A stretch of 64,000 nucleotides of DNA from Myxococcus hansupus. GTDB taxonomy: Bacteria > Myxococcota > Myxococcia > Myxococcales > Myxococcaceae. Positions 21,679 through 31,905 of the stretch are shown here, one piece after another. Both the position numbers and the translations under genes were made by a program. Numbering within the stretch: the first letter of the stretch is position 1; every line of letters begins with the position of its first letter. The notes beneath the pieces were generated by a model. The model searched no databases, had not been told where the DNA came from, and saw only the letters and a list, made by a program, of their open reading frames with translations. The DNA is taken from the NCBI RefSeq assembly GCF_000280925.3, contig NZ_CP012109.1:930001-994000 (forward strand), in the 5' to 3' direction.

Positions 21679-23328
21679 TCAGAACCGAGGTTCCTCGGCG
21701 CGCTCCATGGCCCGCAGCGGGTCCACCGCGAAGATGCGCTTTCGCAGGGGGATGGCCGTCCTCCTGCCGGAGTGGTTGTGCCGCTCCAGCTCCTGCCGCA
21801 GCGCCTCCATCCGTGCGAGGTCGAGCGAGGCCGGGTCCTCCAGCGCGGACAGGTCCGGCGCGGGCGTGCCGAAGAAGCGCTCGTTGCAGACCGCCGTCAA
21901 TGCTTCGCGGGCCGTCCGGACCTTCATGGACTCTTCGGGGGTGCGGCGCGCGTGATTCGAGGCGATGGCGGGGTTGGCCCAGAGGACGCCCAGGGCACCC
22001 GGAAGGGTGGAGACCTCGCCCAGCGCGCCGAGGGAGACGGGGCCGTGGAACAGGCACTCCAGGAGCGCGCTTTCACTCGAGCCGAAGAACCCCCGGTCCC
22101 GGGTCGCTGGCTGCGGGCGGGGCGCGCCCCAGAGATAGAAGGCGCACATCGCGCCGTCTCCAAACGGGGGCACCGGCTTCTGGCTGAGCGTGGTCAGGTC
22201 GCCCGTCGTCACGTCCACGGCGTGGAAGCCGCTGCTCCTGGCGTCGTCGGGCCCCTTCGCGCCGTAGAGGAAGAGCTCTCCGTCGCGGGTGAAGACGGCC
22301 GCGCTCATGACCGGGTTCGCCGGGGCCTTGCCGTCGATGCGCGCGGGCGCCGCGAAATCCGTCGCCACGCCGGTGAGCGGGTCGAGGCGGGTCAGCCGCT
22401 GGGTGGCATTGTTGAAGGCGTAGAGCAGGCCGTCGCGGGGGCTCACCGCGAAGTCCGTCATCCGGAGGTCGAAGGGCGCGGAGACCTGCTGCTCGGAGAG
22501 CGTCTGGCCCGTGCTGGGGTCGACGCGGATGAGACGCTGGCTGCCGTGCTCGAAGCCGACGTAGGTGCCATCCTTGAGAAAGGTGCCCGCGGTCCAAAGA
22601 GACGTGCGAGGCGCGGCGGTGTCCAACGGCGCGATGACGCTCGCGGCGCCATCCGGGCCCACGCGGATGAAGCGGGGCGGGCTGACGCCGTCCGCCGCGA
22701 TGGCGTACAGGGCGTTGTCGAAGTGGTTGAACGCCAGCGCGTCGTAGGGAAGCGAGGCTTCACCCCGCGGCGTCAGCGCGCCGGTCGCGGGGTCGAAGAT
22801 GGAGAGCCGCGTGGGCTCCGTGGGCCGTCCCTCGGGAGAGGTCGCGGCCGAGGAGAGGTAGACGGTGTCGTCGCAGAAGAGGGCGGGCTGGGGGAGGCAG
22901 AGCACGTTGGTCCCCGCATGGCTGGCGCCCGCCGCCCAGATGACGCTGAAGGTGCTGGTGAAGGTGACCTCGTTGTTGGGCGTCGCGGGATTCGAATCGT
23001 GCTCGCCCAGCGAGAGGCAGTTTCCGTAGCTCTGCACCTGGACTTCACATTGATATGTGACCTGTCCTCCCGGGGGGACCACGAGCGGTGGCTGTGGGGC
23101 GAGCGTGCAGGATTGCAGCAGGGGGTCGACCGCGGCGTACAGCTCGGAGGGGAGCGCCGGGTCGATGTTGGTTGCGGTGAGCGTGAAGCGCAGGGTCGCC
23201 GGATAGGCATCCACCGTGTACTGCTTGAGCCCATTCACGAATTGCCCGGCCCGGAAATCATTGGCCCAGGCCTGAGAAGCCCAGACGGCTCCGATGAACA
23301 GGAGCGCGAGCCACTTCCTCTTCATCAT
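21679..23328 (-). CDS. Secreted protein of unknown function with propeller-like repeats
   Basis: A 549-residue protein, not recognised. The start at 23328 (first of two ATGs) has GGAG 6 bases upstream and gives a clear signal peptide ending AQAWAN or similar at about 23. Residues ~25-150 hold six cysteines likely to form disulfides. Residues ~160-420 show repeats of the kind DP.TG....., such as FDPATGALTPRG, VDPSTGQTLSEQ and LDPLTGVATDF, which suggests a beta-propeller like those of cell-surface WD/NHL-type proteins. The C-terminal ~120 residues are charged and different. Possible role at the cell surface is inference only. Confidence 0.75.
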   Translation of the reverse strand: MMKRKWLALLFIGAVWASQAWANDFRAGQFVNGLKQYTVDAYPATLRFTLTATNIDPALPSELYAAVDPLLQSCTLAPQPPLVVPPGGQVTYQCEVQVQSYGNCLSLGEHDSNPATPNNEVTFTSTFSVIWAAGASHAGTNVLCLPQPALFCDDTVYLSSAATSPEGRPTEPTRLSIFDPATGALTPRGEASLPYDALAFNHFDNALYAIAADGVSPPRFIRVGPDGAASVIAPLDTAAPRTSLWTAGTFLKDGTYVGFEHGSQRLIRVDPSTGQTLSEQQVSAPFDLRMTDFAVSPRDGLLYAFNNATQRLTRLDPLTGVATDFAAPARIDGKAPANPVMSAAVFTRDGELFLYGAKGPDDARSSGFHAVDVTTGDLTTLSQKPVPPFGDGAMCAFYLWGAPRPQPATRDRGFFGSSESALLECLFHGPVSLGALGEVSTLPGALGVLWANPAIASNHARRTPEESMKVRTAREALTAVCNERFFGTPAPDLSALEDPASLDLARMEALRQELERHNHSGRRTAIPLRKRIFAVDPLRAMERAEEPRF

Positions 23329-23685
23329 GGGGGTCTCCACGTCCGTGACTGCTGGGGGGACGGGAAACAGGCTGCAGCCGATGTGCCAGGGTGTCTCTTG
23401 TTTTACATGAATCTTGGAGTGTGATTCGGAGGCCCGGTAGGGCAGTGGGATGTCGAAGGGTGTTGTCTGGGAATGTCTGGCGAGACGCGGGGCTCCAGGC
23501 CTGAAGTCGGGGGTCTGTTTGGGATTGCTCGTTGAATGGCGCTTGAAGGCTGGCCGGCCGGGTGCTCCATCCGGAGCGCGCTGGCGTGAGCGTGTAAGAA
23601 GTGCCGAGCGGAGGGCTGGCATTCTTTCAGGGCCCGGCTGAACGCCGGTGCGCTCAGCCGGGCCCGTTGTGTCATCCGGTGAAGA
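23329..23685 (-). promoter_or_regulatory. Non-coding gap between CARDB gene and the secreted-protein gene
   Basis: 357 bases without a credible gene. It holds the terminator hairpin of the upstream CARDB gene at 23630-23665 and should hold the promoter of the secreted-protein gene near its low-coordinate end. The part next to 23328 is less GC-rich than its surroundings, as promoters here often are, but I could not pick a clear -35/-10 pair. Confidence 0.4.
23630..23665 (-). terminator. Perfect 12-bp hairpin after the CARDB gene
   Basis: Arms GGGCCCGGCTGA (23630-23641) and TCAGCCGGGCCC (23654-23665) pair perfectly around a 12-base loop, about 20 bases past the stop of the CARDB lipoprotein gene. 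There is no long T-run after it, which is usual for GC-rich myxobacterial terminators. Confidence 0.65.
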
Positions 23686-26600
23686 CTACGGCATCACCAG
23701 GATGAGCCGGTCCGCGAGGGTGTTGTTGTCCTTGCGGAGTTCCTCCAAGTACCAATCGGGGTCGGCGATGGCGCCCAGGTAGAAGGACCCCGTGGAGCTC
23801 GAGCTCGGAGGCGTGTTGGCCGTGACGGACACGTTCCGGGTGCTGCACTGCCCTGGCTCCAGGTTCATGAACGTCACCCTGCCAATGGACTGTTGGCCTT
23901 CGGGGAGGCTCCACGGTGTCAGATAGGGAGGCTTGAGCGTGCTGCTGTTCGCCAGATACAGCTCCACGCTCGCGTTGCTGGCGGCGGTCGTGCCCTGATT
24001 GCACACGCGGAGGGTGGCCATGAAGGGCGCTCCGGATTGCACGGAGGCCGGTCCCGAAACGGACGTGACCACGAGGTCCGGAGCGTTTCCTACTCCGATG
24101 AGCCCAGCGACGAAGGTGTTGTTGTCGTCGCGCAGTTCATTCATGGATGGGTAATCGTCAACGACCGCTCCCAGATACAGGGGGTGGTTGGGCTGCGCGT
24201 TCTGGGGCCTGTGCGCCGATGACGTCACCTGTTCAATGACGCACTGCCCCGGATTGAGTGTCTGCACGGGGAAGTTCCCGATGGGGGTCTGTGATGCCGG
24301 ATAGGGCCAGCCGGATCCGCCCCAGCGGGGTTTGAAGATGCGGGCCTGCGTCGAGAGATAGAGGTTCACGTAGGTGCTGGCTGCCGCATCCGTGCCCTGG
24401 TTGCAGACGGTCACAACGGCGGTGAAGGGGGAACTGCCGAGGCCCGTACTGGGTGGCGCGGAGATTCCTGTGATGACGAGGTCCGGACCGTAACCGATGC
24501 CCATGATGCCGCCTACGAATGTGTTGTTGTCTTTTCGGAGTTCATTTTCTGTCTGGTATGGATTGATGATGGCGCCCAGGTGGAATGCCTTTTCGGTCTG
24601 TGCCGCGTCGGGGCGTCGTGCGGTGACAGGGACGACGAAGCTGGTGCATTCGCCGACCTCCAGTGACGGGACGAAGAACGTGCCGATGGTTTGTTGTCCG
24701 CGGCGCGCCATGGAACCCGAAGGGCCCGATGCGGGCACCACCAGACGTGCTTCCATGGACAGGTACACGTCCACGGGGGTGCTGGCCGATATGTCCGTGC
24801 CCTGGTTGCAGACCGCGACGGTCGTTGTGAACTGTTCGTGTTCGAATGCGTTCGCAGGACCGGTGACAGAGGTGATGACGAGGTCGGGCCCGTATCCAAT
24901 GCTGAGACGTCCGCTCACGAAGACGTTGTTGTCTTCACGCAGCTCCTGCTCGAAGTGCTCCCCATCAACGACGGCGCCCAGATACAGGGGCTGGCCAGGG
25001 ATTGACGTGGGAGGCTCCGCCGCCGTGGCGAAGATGCTTCCAGTGAAGCACCCGCCAGCGTTGATGGGAGGAAGGCTCATGAAACCCACGGAGGTCTGTG
25101 TGGACGGCAAGGGTGGGAGTGAACCGTTTCTGCGCCGCATGACCAGGGTTGGTTCCGAGGAGAGATGCACCTCCACGGAGGAACCGGTCGAGCCTGTCGT
25201 GCCCAAGTTGCACACGGTGAGGGTCGCATCGAAAGCGCTTCCTGGTGCGACGCTGGAAGGGGCTTGGAGCGCGGTGATGATGAGGTCGGGACGGCTCCCG
25301 ACCCCAATCGGCTCGCTGACGAGGGTGTTGTTGTCGTAGCGAAGCTCATATGTTCCTGACCAGACATTGGCGAATGCCGCCAGGTAGAGAGGCTGGTCGG
25401 GGATGGAGAGGTACGGGCGGCGCGCGTCCACATAGGTTGTCTGTGTGAAGCATTCCTCGGGACTGAGCGAGGGGATGTGTACCATCCCGACGGGGGTTTG
25501 TGTTTCAGGCCAGGGTGGACCGGAGCCATCCCAGCGCGGCATTGTGGCCGTGGGGATGGAGGACATGTGGAGCTCCAGGTCGGAGGCGTTCGAATAGTCC
25601 GTGCCTTGATTGCAGAGGGTGACAGTGGCAGTCATGGCGCTGTCGGCGCGCGCGCTGGGGGAGGTGGTGAGCTCGGTGACGACGAGGTCAGCCCCGTCAC
25701 CCACTCCGATGCGGCCCCTCACGAGCGTGTTGTTGTCTTCCTGGAGCTCGGAGACATGGCCATCCGCGTCCGCGATGGCGCCCAGGTAGTAGACCTCGCC
25801 AGTCATGGGCGGGAGGGAGACTGAGCTGGGCGCATCTGCCGTGAAGCATTGGCCCGGGAACAAGTCCGGCACACTCAGTCCTCCGGCGGGGATGTAACTC
25901 CAGGGAAGCGACGGGCCTGGGCCCTGCCCACCCGACATGCGCAGGTGCGGGTCGAGGGTGAGGAACACGCGAGCTGTGGTGGCGTCGGAAGGGGCCGTGC
26001 CCTGATTGCACACCCGAAGGGTCGGGGTGAAGGACCCGTTCTGCCTCACAGCGGGGGCGCCGGTCACGGTGGCAATGACGAGGTCGGGGCCGATCCCGAC
26101 GCCCACGCGGTGACTGATGAACGTGTTGTTATCCTTTCTCCGTTCAATCACCGAGGCGAAGGGGTCAACCGTTCCTCCAAGGTAATAGGTGCTGGACGCG
26201 CCGTGCCCGAGCCCGTGGGCGGTCACGGACGTGGAGCGCGTGACGCAGTCTCCCGCTTCAAGCGGTGGCACGTCGAGCGCGCCGAGGGAGAAGCGCGCAT
26301 CGGGTTCTGGAAAGAGTCCACCTGGGCCGACAGGGGCATTCAGGAATGCGTGCCGGGTGAGAGAGAGCTCGACGTGGGTCGAGTTGGCGGGATTCGTGCC
26401 TTGGTTGCAGACACGGGTCGACACGGTGAATGGCTCGGTGGCGACATTGGGGGGGCCTTGAATCGAAGTGATGACGAGATCCGCCCCGGCACCCACACCG
26501 ATGCGCCCGCTCACGTAGGTGTTGTTGTCTTCGCGGAGTTCCTGCTGGCTCCACCACGGGTCGACGGTGGCCCCCAGATAAAAGGAGTCATACCCATGGG

Positions 26601-28212
26601 GGGCCTCGTATGGGCGGTCCGCGTAGACCTCGACGTCGGCCGTGTGGCACTGGCCTGGCGCCATCCACGGAAGGGGCAGCCAGCCAATCTCTCTCTGGGT
26701 GGCGGGGATCGGGGGCCATTCTCCAGGTGGGTCCAATGTCGGAACCATCGAAAGCTGGATCGCCACTTCGGAGGTGGTGGCGTGGTCAGTTCCCTCGTTG
26801 CACACCGTGACGGACACGGTGGCGGTGGTGTTCCAGTGGTCCATCAGCGTCGAGGGCCCACGCAGCTCGGTGATGACGAGATCTGGGCCCATTCCTACGC
26901 CCACGCGCCGAACCGTGGAGATGTTGTTGTCTTCGCGCAGTTCCAGAACGTCCTGGGATGGGTCCACGATGGCGGCCAGCGAGAGGGCTCCCATGGAAGG
27001 AGCCCCGGGCGGAGGGCCCACCGTCGTCCGCACGCCGAGGGTGACGCAGTGTCCAGCGCTCAGCGGGGGGACGTCCGCTTGTCCCACCACGAGTTGGCCG
27101 GCAGGGAGCGGCGTGCCGGAGCCCGGCATGATGATGTCAGGGTTTGAGGAGACATGGAGTTCGACGGTGCTGTGGAAGGCGGGAAGGGTCCCTTCGTTAC
27201 AGATGCGCACAGCCGCGTCGAACTGGGTTTCCCGCCTCCAACTGGGAGGCGCCGTCAGCGAGGTGACCACGAGGTCCGGTGCCCCGCCGAGGCCCATGGG
27301 AGACCGCACGAAGAGGTTGTTGTCTTCTTGGAGTTCCTCGGTGAGTTGCTGGGCATCCGCGACGGCGATCAAATAGAGCGGCTGGTTGGGCGTGCTGGCC
27401 GGAGGAGGCGTCACCGTCGCCTGCACCTGCTGGATGGTGCATTGACCCTGCGTCAGCGCTGGGAGTGGGGCCGTTCCCACGAGGCGTTGGTCGGTCGGAG
27501 GCGGGGCTCCGGGACCGGGGAATGCCAGGGTCTCGTCCGTGGAGAGGTAGAGCTCCACGGTCGAACTGGTGGAGGGCTGCGTCCCCTGGTTGCACACCTT
27601 GATGGCGGCGGTGAATGCATCTCCGCTCCTCGCACTGGATGGACCCTGTACCTCGGTGACGACGAGGTCTGGCAGGGTACCGATGCCCAATGCACGCACC
27701 GCGGTGTTGTTGCTTTCGTCGAGTTCGACGAGGACCTGGTCAACGTCTGCGATGGCGCCCAGGTAGAAGGTGCCGTCCTCCCAGGGGCCTGGTGGTGTTG
27801 CGGCCCCGGTGAAGGCGCGTGTCATGCACTGCCCGGCACCGAGTGGGAACACGTCGATGGTGGCCAGAAGCAACTGATGGGGGGGAGGGGGGAGTCCCGG
27901 GTCGGGCCACGAGAGTGTGCCGCTCGTCGAGAGGTACAGATTGACGAACGAAACTCCGATAGGGCTTTCGGCGCGAGCCGTGCCTTCGTTGCAGAGAGTC
28001 ACCGTGGTGGTGAAGGTCTCTCCGAATCGGATACTGGCGGGGCCTCGTAGCTCCCGAATCACGAGGTCGGGGCCAAACCCTCGATTTTGAGTCTGACTTT
28101 TGAGATGCCCTGGCTCGGTGGAGGGAGTCCCTTCCCCACAGCCAGTTCCTGCCAACAGTCCTGCTGTCAGCAGGAGCGCACTGCTCCAAGACGGCCTTTG
28201 CCGTTGCAGCAT
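23686..28212 (-). CDS. Giant lipoprotein with eleven tandem CARDB repeats
   Basis: Surface-type lipoprotein of 1508 residues. The signal ends LLAGTGC (Cys 25). From residue ~46 to the end it is built of eleven repeats of about 130 residues. Each opens with PDLV(I/V) or ADLV, continues to a CNQGT-like turn and closes with ELREDNNT or similar; this is the CARDB (cell adhesion related, bacterial) Ig-like fold. Every repeat also has a second Cys in a (G/E)xC segment before the last third, so each probably has its own disulfide. A GGAGG lies 4 bases before the ATG. No enzyme domain or sorting tail is seen. A stalk or adhesin role is inference. Confidence 0.92.
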   Translation of the reverse strand: MLQRQRPSWSSALLLTAGLLAGTGCGEGTPSTEPGHLKSQTQNRGFGPDLVIRELRGPASIRFGETFTTTVTLCNEGTARAESPIGVSFVNLYLSTSGTLSWPDPGLPPPPHQLLLATIDVFPLGAGQCMTRAFTGAATPPGPWEDGTFYLGAIADVDQVLVELDESNNTAVRALGIGTLPDLVVTEVQGPSSARSGDAFTAAIKVCNQGTQPSTSSTVELYLSTDETLAFPGPGAPPPTDQRLVGTAPLPALTQGQCTIQQVQATVTPPPASTPNQPLYLIAVADAQQLTEELQEDNNLFVRSPMGLGGAPDLVVTSLTAPPSWRRETQFDAAVRICNEGTLPAFHSTVELHVSSNPDIIMPGSGTPLPAGQLVVGQADVPPLSAGHCVTLGVRTTVGPPPGAPSMGALSLAAIVDPSQDVLELREDNNISTVRRVGVGMGPDLVITELRGPSTLMDHWNTTATVSVTVCNEGTDHATTSEVAIQLSMVPTLDPPGEWPPIPATQREIGWLPLPWMAPGQCHTADVEVYADRPYEAPHGYDSFYLGATVDPWWSQQELREDNNTYVSGRIGVGAGADLVITSIQGPPNVATEPFTVSTRVCNQGTNPANSTHVELSLTRHAFLNAPVGPGGLFPEPDARFSLGALDVPPLEAGDCVTRSTSVTAHGLGHGASSTYYLGGTVDPFASVIERRKDNNTFISHRVGVGIGPDLVIATVTGAPAVRQNGSFTPTLRVCNQGTAPSDATTARVFLTLDPHLRMSGGQGPGPSLPWSYIPAGGLSVPDLFPGQCFTADAPSSVSLPPMTGEVYYLGAIADADGHVSELQEDNNTLVRGRIGVGDGADLVVTELTTSPSARADSAMTATVTLCNQGTDYSNASDLELHMSSIPTATMPRWDGSGPPWPETQTPVGMVHIPSLSPEECFTQTTYVDARRPYLSIPDQPLYLAAFANVWSGTYELRYDNNTLVSEPIGVGSRPDLIITALQAPSSVAPGSAFDATLTVCNLGTTGSTGSSVEVHLSSEPTLVMRRRNGSLPPLPSTQTSVGFMSLPPINAGGCFTGSIFATAAEPPTSIPGQPLYLGAVVDGEHFEQELREDNNVFVSGRLSIGYGPDLVITSVTGPANAFEHEQFTTTVAVCNQGTDISASTPVDVYLSMEARLVVPASGPSGSMARRGQQTIGTFFVPSLEVGECTSFVVPVTARRPDAAQTEKAFHLGAIINPYQTENELRKDNNTFVGGIMGIGYGPDLVITGISAPPSTGLGSSPFTAVVTVCNQGTDAAASTYVNLYLSTQARIFKPRWGGSGWPYPASQTPIGNFPVQTLNPGQCVIEQVTSSAHRPQNAQPNHPLYLGAVVDDYPSMNELRDDNNTFVAGLIGVGNAPDLVVTSVSGPASVQSGAPFMATLRVCNQGTTAASNASVELYLANSSTLKPPYLTPWSLPEGQQSIGRVTFMNLEPGQCSTRNVSVTANTPPSSSSTGSFYLGAIADPDWYLEELRKDNNTLADRLILVMP
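23689..28077 (-). repeat. Eleven protein-level CARDB repeats of about 390 bp each
   Basis: The repeats are obvious at protein level (PDLV... CNQGT ... two Cys ... REDNNT) and occupy nearly the whole gene. At DNA level they are diverged, so recent tandem duplication or slippage is not evident. Linkers between units are short, such as G(V/I)G.GPDLV. Confidence 0.9.
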
Positions 28213-28305
28213 GTTGCCTCCGGACGAGTGGCCCCGCGGACGCGCCGCACGATGCGGGCGTCCGTGGAGGTCCGGAGTGTTTATAGAAAGAAATGCTATT
28301 CAGGG

Positions 28306-28325
28306 AAAACTGCCTAAGCGGGCAG
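28306..28325 (-). terminator. Rho-independent terminator of the aroF-trp operon
   Basis: On the minus strand a CTGCC/GGCAG stem with a 6-base loop (28310-28325) is followed by TTTT (28309-28306), starting 6 bases after the trpA stop. It is one of the few hairpins here with a T-run, and it separates trpA from the CARDB gene. Confidence 0.7.
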
Positions 28326-28331
28326 CCGTGT

Positions 28332-29129
28332 CTACCCCCGAGGTCGAAGCCCTCGCTTGATGTCGGCGCAGACTGCCTTTGCCGCCGTGGCGCCTTCTGT
28401 GTGCGCGGCACGCACCAGCGCGCTGCCCACCACGACGCCGTCCGCATGGGCAGACAAGGTCCGCGCCTGCTCCGCGGTGGAGATGCCAAAGCCTGCCACC
28501 ACGGGCACGGGGGAGGCCTTGCGAACCAAATCCAACCGTTGCGACAGGTCTGGCGGCAGCTCCGCGCGCATGCCCGTCACGCCCGACACGGACACGCAAT
28601 AGACAAAGCCCCGGCCCTCCTTCGCGATGGCCTGGGCCCTCGCGGGGGGCGTGGTGGGCGCGCACAGCGGAATCAGGTCGATGCCCTCCGCGTCGAACGT
28701 CGCCCGCAGCTCCGCGCTCTCCTCGGGCGGCAGGTCGGGGAGGATGGTTCCCGACACGCCTCGCTCACGCGCGAGCTTCGCGTAACGCGCTCCGCCCATG
28801 GCCATGATGACGTTGACGTACGTCATGATGACCAGCGGCGTCTCCGGGCAGCGCTTGCGCACCTCCGTCACCACTTCGTCCAGCACGCGCTTGAGCGTGG
28901 AGCCGGCCTTCAGCGCCCGCTCCGCCGCGCCCTGGATGACGGGCCCGTCCGCGATGGGGTCGCTGAACGCCACGCCCAACTCGAGGATGTCCGCGCCACC
29001 CTCCACCAGCGCGGCGAACACGTCCACCGAGCGGGGCAGGTCCGGGTCTCCGGCCATGGCGTAGGCCACCAGGACGCCTTCGCCCCGCGCCTTCGCCCGC
29101 GCGAACGCCTGTGCAATCTCGCCGCTCAC
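28332..29129 (-). CDS. trpA: Tryptophan synthase alpha chain
   Basis: Cleaves indole-3-glycerol phosphate to indole within the alpha2beta2 complex; 265 residues, normal length. The catalytic Glu and Asp lie in [10 protein letters not shown] (about 44-53) and the DLPPEES block. The phosphate-binding GFGIST and ADGVVVGSA segments are near the C-terminus. It uses a GTG start overlapping the trpB stop by 4 bases. Last gene of the operon, followed by a terminator. Confidence 0.96.
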   Translation of the reverse strand: MSGEIAQAFARAKARGEGVLVAYAMAGDPDLPRSVDVFAALVEGGADILELGVAFSDPIADGPVIQGAAERALKAGSTLKRVLDEVVTEVRKRCPETPLVIMTYVNVIMAMGGARYAKLARERGVSGTILPDLPPEESAELRATFDAEGIDLIPLCAPTTPPARAQAIAKEGRGFVYCVSVSGVTGMRAELPPDLSQRLDLVRKASPVPVVAGFGISTAEQARTLSAHADGVVVGSALVRAAHTEGATAAKAVCADIKRGLRPRG

Positions 29130-30331
29130 GCCTTCACCCCCACCGGCGGCGGCACGCCCCGCGCCGAAATCGTGGCCACGTCCTTGTCCCCGCGGCCCGA
29201 GCAGTTGATGACCAGGTGCTTGCCCGCGCCCAGCTCGCGCGCCAGCTCCCGGCCGCGCGCGAAGGCATGGGACGTCTCCAGCGCCGGGAGGATGCCCTCC
29301 ATCCGGGCCACCTCGTAGAAGGCGGCCATCGCCTCGTCGTCCGTGGCGGTGCGCACCTCCATGCGCCCTGTCTTCGCCAGGTGCGCCAGCTCCGGGCCCA
29401 CGCCCGGGTAGTCCAGGCCCGCGGAGATGCTGTGCGCCTCCTGAATCTGGCCGTCCTCATCCTGGAGCACCAGCGAGCGCGAGCCATGCAGCACGCCCTC
29501 CGTCCCCAGCGTCAACGAAGCGCCGTGCTGCTTCGAGTCCAGCCCGTGGCCACCCGCCTCCACGCCAATCAGCCGCACGCTCGCGTCGCCGATGAACGGG
29601 TGCAGCACGCCAATGGCATTCGACCCGCCACCCACGCACGCGATGATGGCATCCGGCAAGCCACCCCATGCCGCCTGGGCCTGCGTGCGCAGCTCACGGC
29701 CGATGACCGCCTGGAAGTCACGCACCACCGTCGGGTACGGGTGCGGCCCCGCCGCGCTGCCGATGACGTAGTGCGTGTCCGACACCTGCGACACCCAGGT
29801 GCGCATGGCCTCGTTCATCGCGTCCTTCAGCGTGCGCGAGCCCGACTCCACCGGCCGGACCACCGCGCCCAGCGCGCGCATGCGGAAGACGTTGAGCGCC
29901 TGCCGCTCCACGTCCAGCGCGCCCATGTACACCTCGCACGGCAGTCCGAAGAGGGCGCACGCGGTGGCGGTGGCGACGCCGTGCTGACCCGCGCCCGTCT
30001 CCGCGATGATGCGCTGCTTGCCCATCCGCTTCGCGAGCAGCACCTGCCCCACGGTGTTGTTGATTTTGTGCGCGCCGGTGTGCGCGAGGTCCTCGCGCTT
30101 GAGCCACACATTCGCTCCGCCCCAGGCCTCCGTGAGCCGCCGCGCGGGCGTCAGCGTGGTGGGCCGGCCCACGTATTCGCGCAGCACGCGCGCGACTTCC
30201 TCGCCAAAGGCCGGGTCCGCGGTCGCGGCGGCATAGGCCTCTTCCAGCTCCAACAGCGCCGGTACCAGCGTCTCCGGCACGTAGCGTCCGCCGAAGCGCC
30301 CGAAGCGTCCGGTGGCGGTCTCCGTACTCAT
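29126..30331 (-). CDS. trpB: Tryptophan synthase beta chain
   Basis: PLP enzyme that joins indole and serine, 401 residues. The PLP lysine is Lys 89 in HTGAHKINN, the indole-site AETGAGQHG follows at about 110, and the phosphate-binding GGGSNAIG lies near 235. The start at 30331 gives the standard N-terminus ([15 protein letters not shown]); the open frame continues upstream across trpF in another frame and is spurious. The gap to trpF is 5 bases. The TrpB1 sequence type fits partnership with the adjacent trpA. Confidence 0.97.
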   Translation of the reverse strand: MSTETATGRFGRFGGRYVPETLVPALLELEEAYAAATADPAFGEEVARVLREYVGRPTTLTPARRLTEAWGGANVWLKREDLAHTGAHKINNTVGQVLLAKRMGKQRIIAETGAGQHGVATATACALFGLPCEVYMGALDVERQALNVFRMRALGAVVRPVESGSRTLKDAMNEAMRTWVSQVSDTHYVIGSAAGPHPYPTVVRDFQAVIGRELRTQAQAAWGGLPDAIIACVGGGSNAIGVLHPFIGDASVRLIGVEAGGHGLDSKQHGASLTLGTEGVLHGSRSLVLQDEDGQIQEAHSISAGLDYPGVGPELAHLAKTGRMEVRTATDDEAMAAFYEVARMEGILPALETSHAFARGRELARELGAGKHLVINCSGRGDKDVATISARGVPPPVGVKA

Positions 30332-30336
30332 GACAG

Positions 30337-30975
30337 TCACTCCCAGAGGTTGATGGACTTCGCGGCGCGCACGAAGGCACGCACCGCTTCCACGTCCTTG
30401 ATGCCAGGGGCGGACTCCACCCCGCTGGCCACATCCACGCCGTACGGCCGCGTCGCGCGCACCGCCTCGGCCACGTTGGAGGGCTTCAGTCCTCCGGCCA
30501 CCAGAACCGGCACGCCGCTGCCCGCCAGCCCCGCGACCAGCGACCAGTCGAAGCCCACGCCTCCACCGCCATACCCCGGCGACGCGCCGTCCAGCAGCAG
30601 CCCCGCCACATCCCCCACGCCCACATACGTCCGGGCCCGGGCCACGTCTTCCGGACCTGCGATGCGCAGCGCCTTGATGACCGGCACGCCGTACCCCGAG
30701 CACGCCTCCGGGGGCTCGTCCCCGTGGAGCTGCACGGCCGTGAGGCCACAGGCGCGGACCCGCTCCCGGATGTCGTCCGGCGAGGCGTTGACGAACACCC
30801 CCAGCACCGTCCCCAGGGGCGGCCGCGTGCGCGCCAAGGCCGCCGCCGTGGGGATGTCCAGGTAGCGAGGGGACTTCGGATAGAAGTTGAGCCCGAGCGC
30901 GTCCGCGCCCGCCTCCCAGGCCGCCACCGCGTCCGAGAGACGGGTGACGCCGCACACCTTCACGCGGACGCTCAT
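30337..30975 (-). CDS. trpF: Phosphoribosylanthranilate isomerase
   Basis: Third pathway step, a beta/alpha-barrel enzyme of 212 residues. The catalytic Cys is in VKVCGVTR at the N-terminus, the general acid Asp probably in [12 protein letters not shown] (with its phosphate loop), and GGLKPSNV and DVASGVES are the C-terminal phosphate-binding loops. ATG 30975 overlaps the trpC stop by 4 bases. Confidence 0.95.
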   Translation of the reverse strand: MSVRVKVCGVTRLSDAVAAWEAGADALGLNFYPKSPRYLDIPTAAALARTRPPLGTVLGVFVNASPDDIRERVRACGLTAVQLHGDEPPEACSGYGVPVIKALRIAGPEDVARARTYVGVGDVAGLLLDGASPGYGGGGVGFDWSLVAGLAGSGVPVLVAGGLKPSNVAEAVRATRPYGVDVASGVESAPGIKDVEAVRAFVRAAKSINLWE

Positions 30976-31781
30976 GCGCTGGCGTCCTCCGTGCCGAGCA
31001 GGCGCCGCAGCGCGCGTCCCGGGTCGGGCTCGCGCAGGAGGGACTCGCCCACCAGGACCGCGTCCGCGCCCGCGTCTCGCGCCGCGAGCAGGTCCGCCAG
31101 CGACTTCAGCCCGCTCTCCGCCACCAGCACGCGTGCCCGTGAGCGGAGCAGCGGCATCACCCGCAGCGCGGTGCCCGTGTCCGTCTTCAACGTGGCGAGG
31201 TTGCGGTTGTTGATGCCCACCAGCTTCGCGCCCGCGGACAACGCACGCTCGGCGTGCGCCTCCGTGTGCGCCTCCACCAGCGCCGCGACGCCCACGGCCT
31301 TCGCGGTGGCGATCATCTCGCGCAGTTCGCCGTCCTCCAGTGCATCCGCGATGAGCAGCACCGCGTCCGCGCCCCACTGCGCGCTCTCTTCGACTTCGCG
31401 CGCGGCCACGAGGAAGTCCTTGCGGAGCACGGGCACGGCTACGGCTTCCCGCACGGCCACGAGGTCTTCCAGGGCACCTCCGAAGTCAGGCCCATCCGTG
31501 AGCACGCTGATGGCGCTCGCACCCGCGGCCTCATAGGCACGGGCCACCGCGACCACGTCCGAGTGGGGGAACGCGCCTCCCGAGGGGCTCTTTCGCTTCA
31601 CTTCCGCGATGACACTCAGCGGACGCCCGGTCCGCTGCGTCACCAGTCCGAGGGCGAAGTCCCGATGCTCGGGACGCACGCGAGGCGCCATGGGGGGACG
31701 CGCCGCGAGCTCCTGGCGTTTGCGCGCCATGATGCGGTCCAACGTTCCGGGCGCCGCGCCTCCATCCGAGGTCGCACTCAC
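30972..31781 (-). CDS. trpC: Indole-3-glycerol phosphate synthase
   Basis: Fourth pathway step, 269 residues. Family blocks are [11 protein letters not shown] (about 59-69), the catalytic lysine in [21 protein letters not shown], and [13 protein letters not shown], with AESGLKS and VGESLLR at the phosphate site. The GTG at 31781 has GGAG upstream. It is a separate enzyme, not fused to TrpF as in enterobacteria. It follows trpD after 124 bases, the only large gap inside the operon; that gap has a small GTGCTC/GAGCAC hairpin. Confidence 0.95.
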   Translation of the reverse strand: MSATSDGGAAPGTLDRIMARKRQELAARPPMAPRVRPEHRDFALGLVTQRTGRPLSVIAEVKRKSPSGGAFPHSDVVAVARAYEAAGASAISVLTDGPDFGGALEDLVAVREAVAVPVLRKDFLVAAREVEESAQWGADAVLLIADALEDGELREMIATAKAVGVAALVEAHTEAHAERALSAGAKLVGINNRNLATLKTDTGTALRVMPLLRSRARVLVAESGLKSLADLLAARDAGADAVLVGESLLREPDPGRALRRLLGTEDASA

Positions 31782-31905
31782 GAAATGACTCCAACCCGAG
31801 AAGGTAAGGGGAGGGCCCTTGCCGGCGCCGTGTGCTCACAAGGAGCACCGCGCCAGCCCGAAGGGACGCTGACTCGCGATTCGACGGAGGGCCGCGGCGC
31901 CGTGC

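Noticed and set aside
23689..28077. Regular spacing of similar DNA, as in a CRISPR or satellite array
   Set aside because: The period is about 390 bases, the similarity is at protein level and the frame is continuous; these are CARDB domains.
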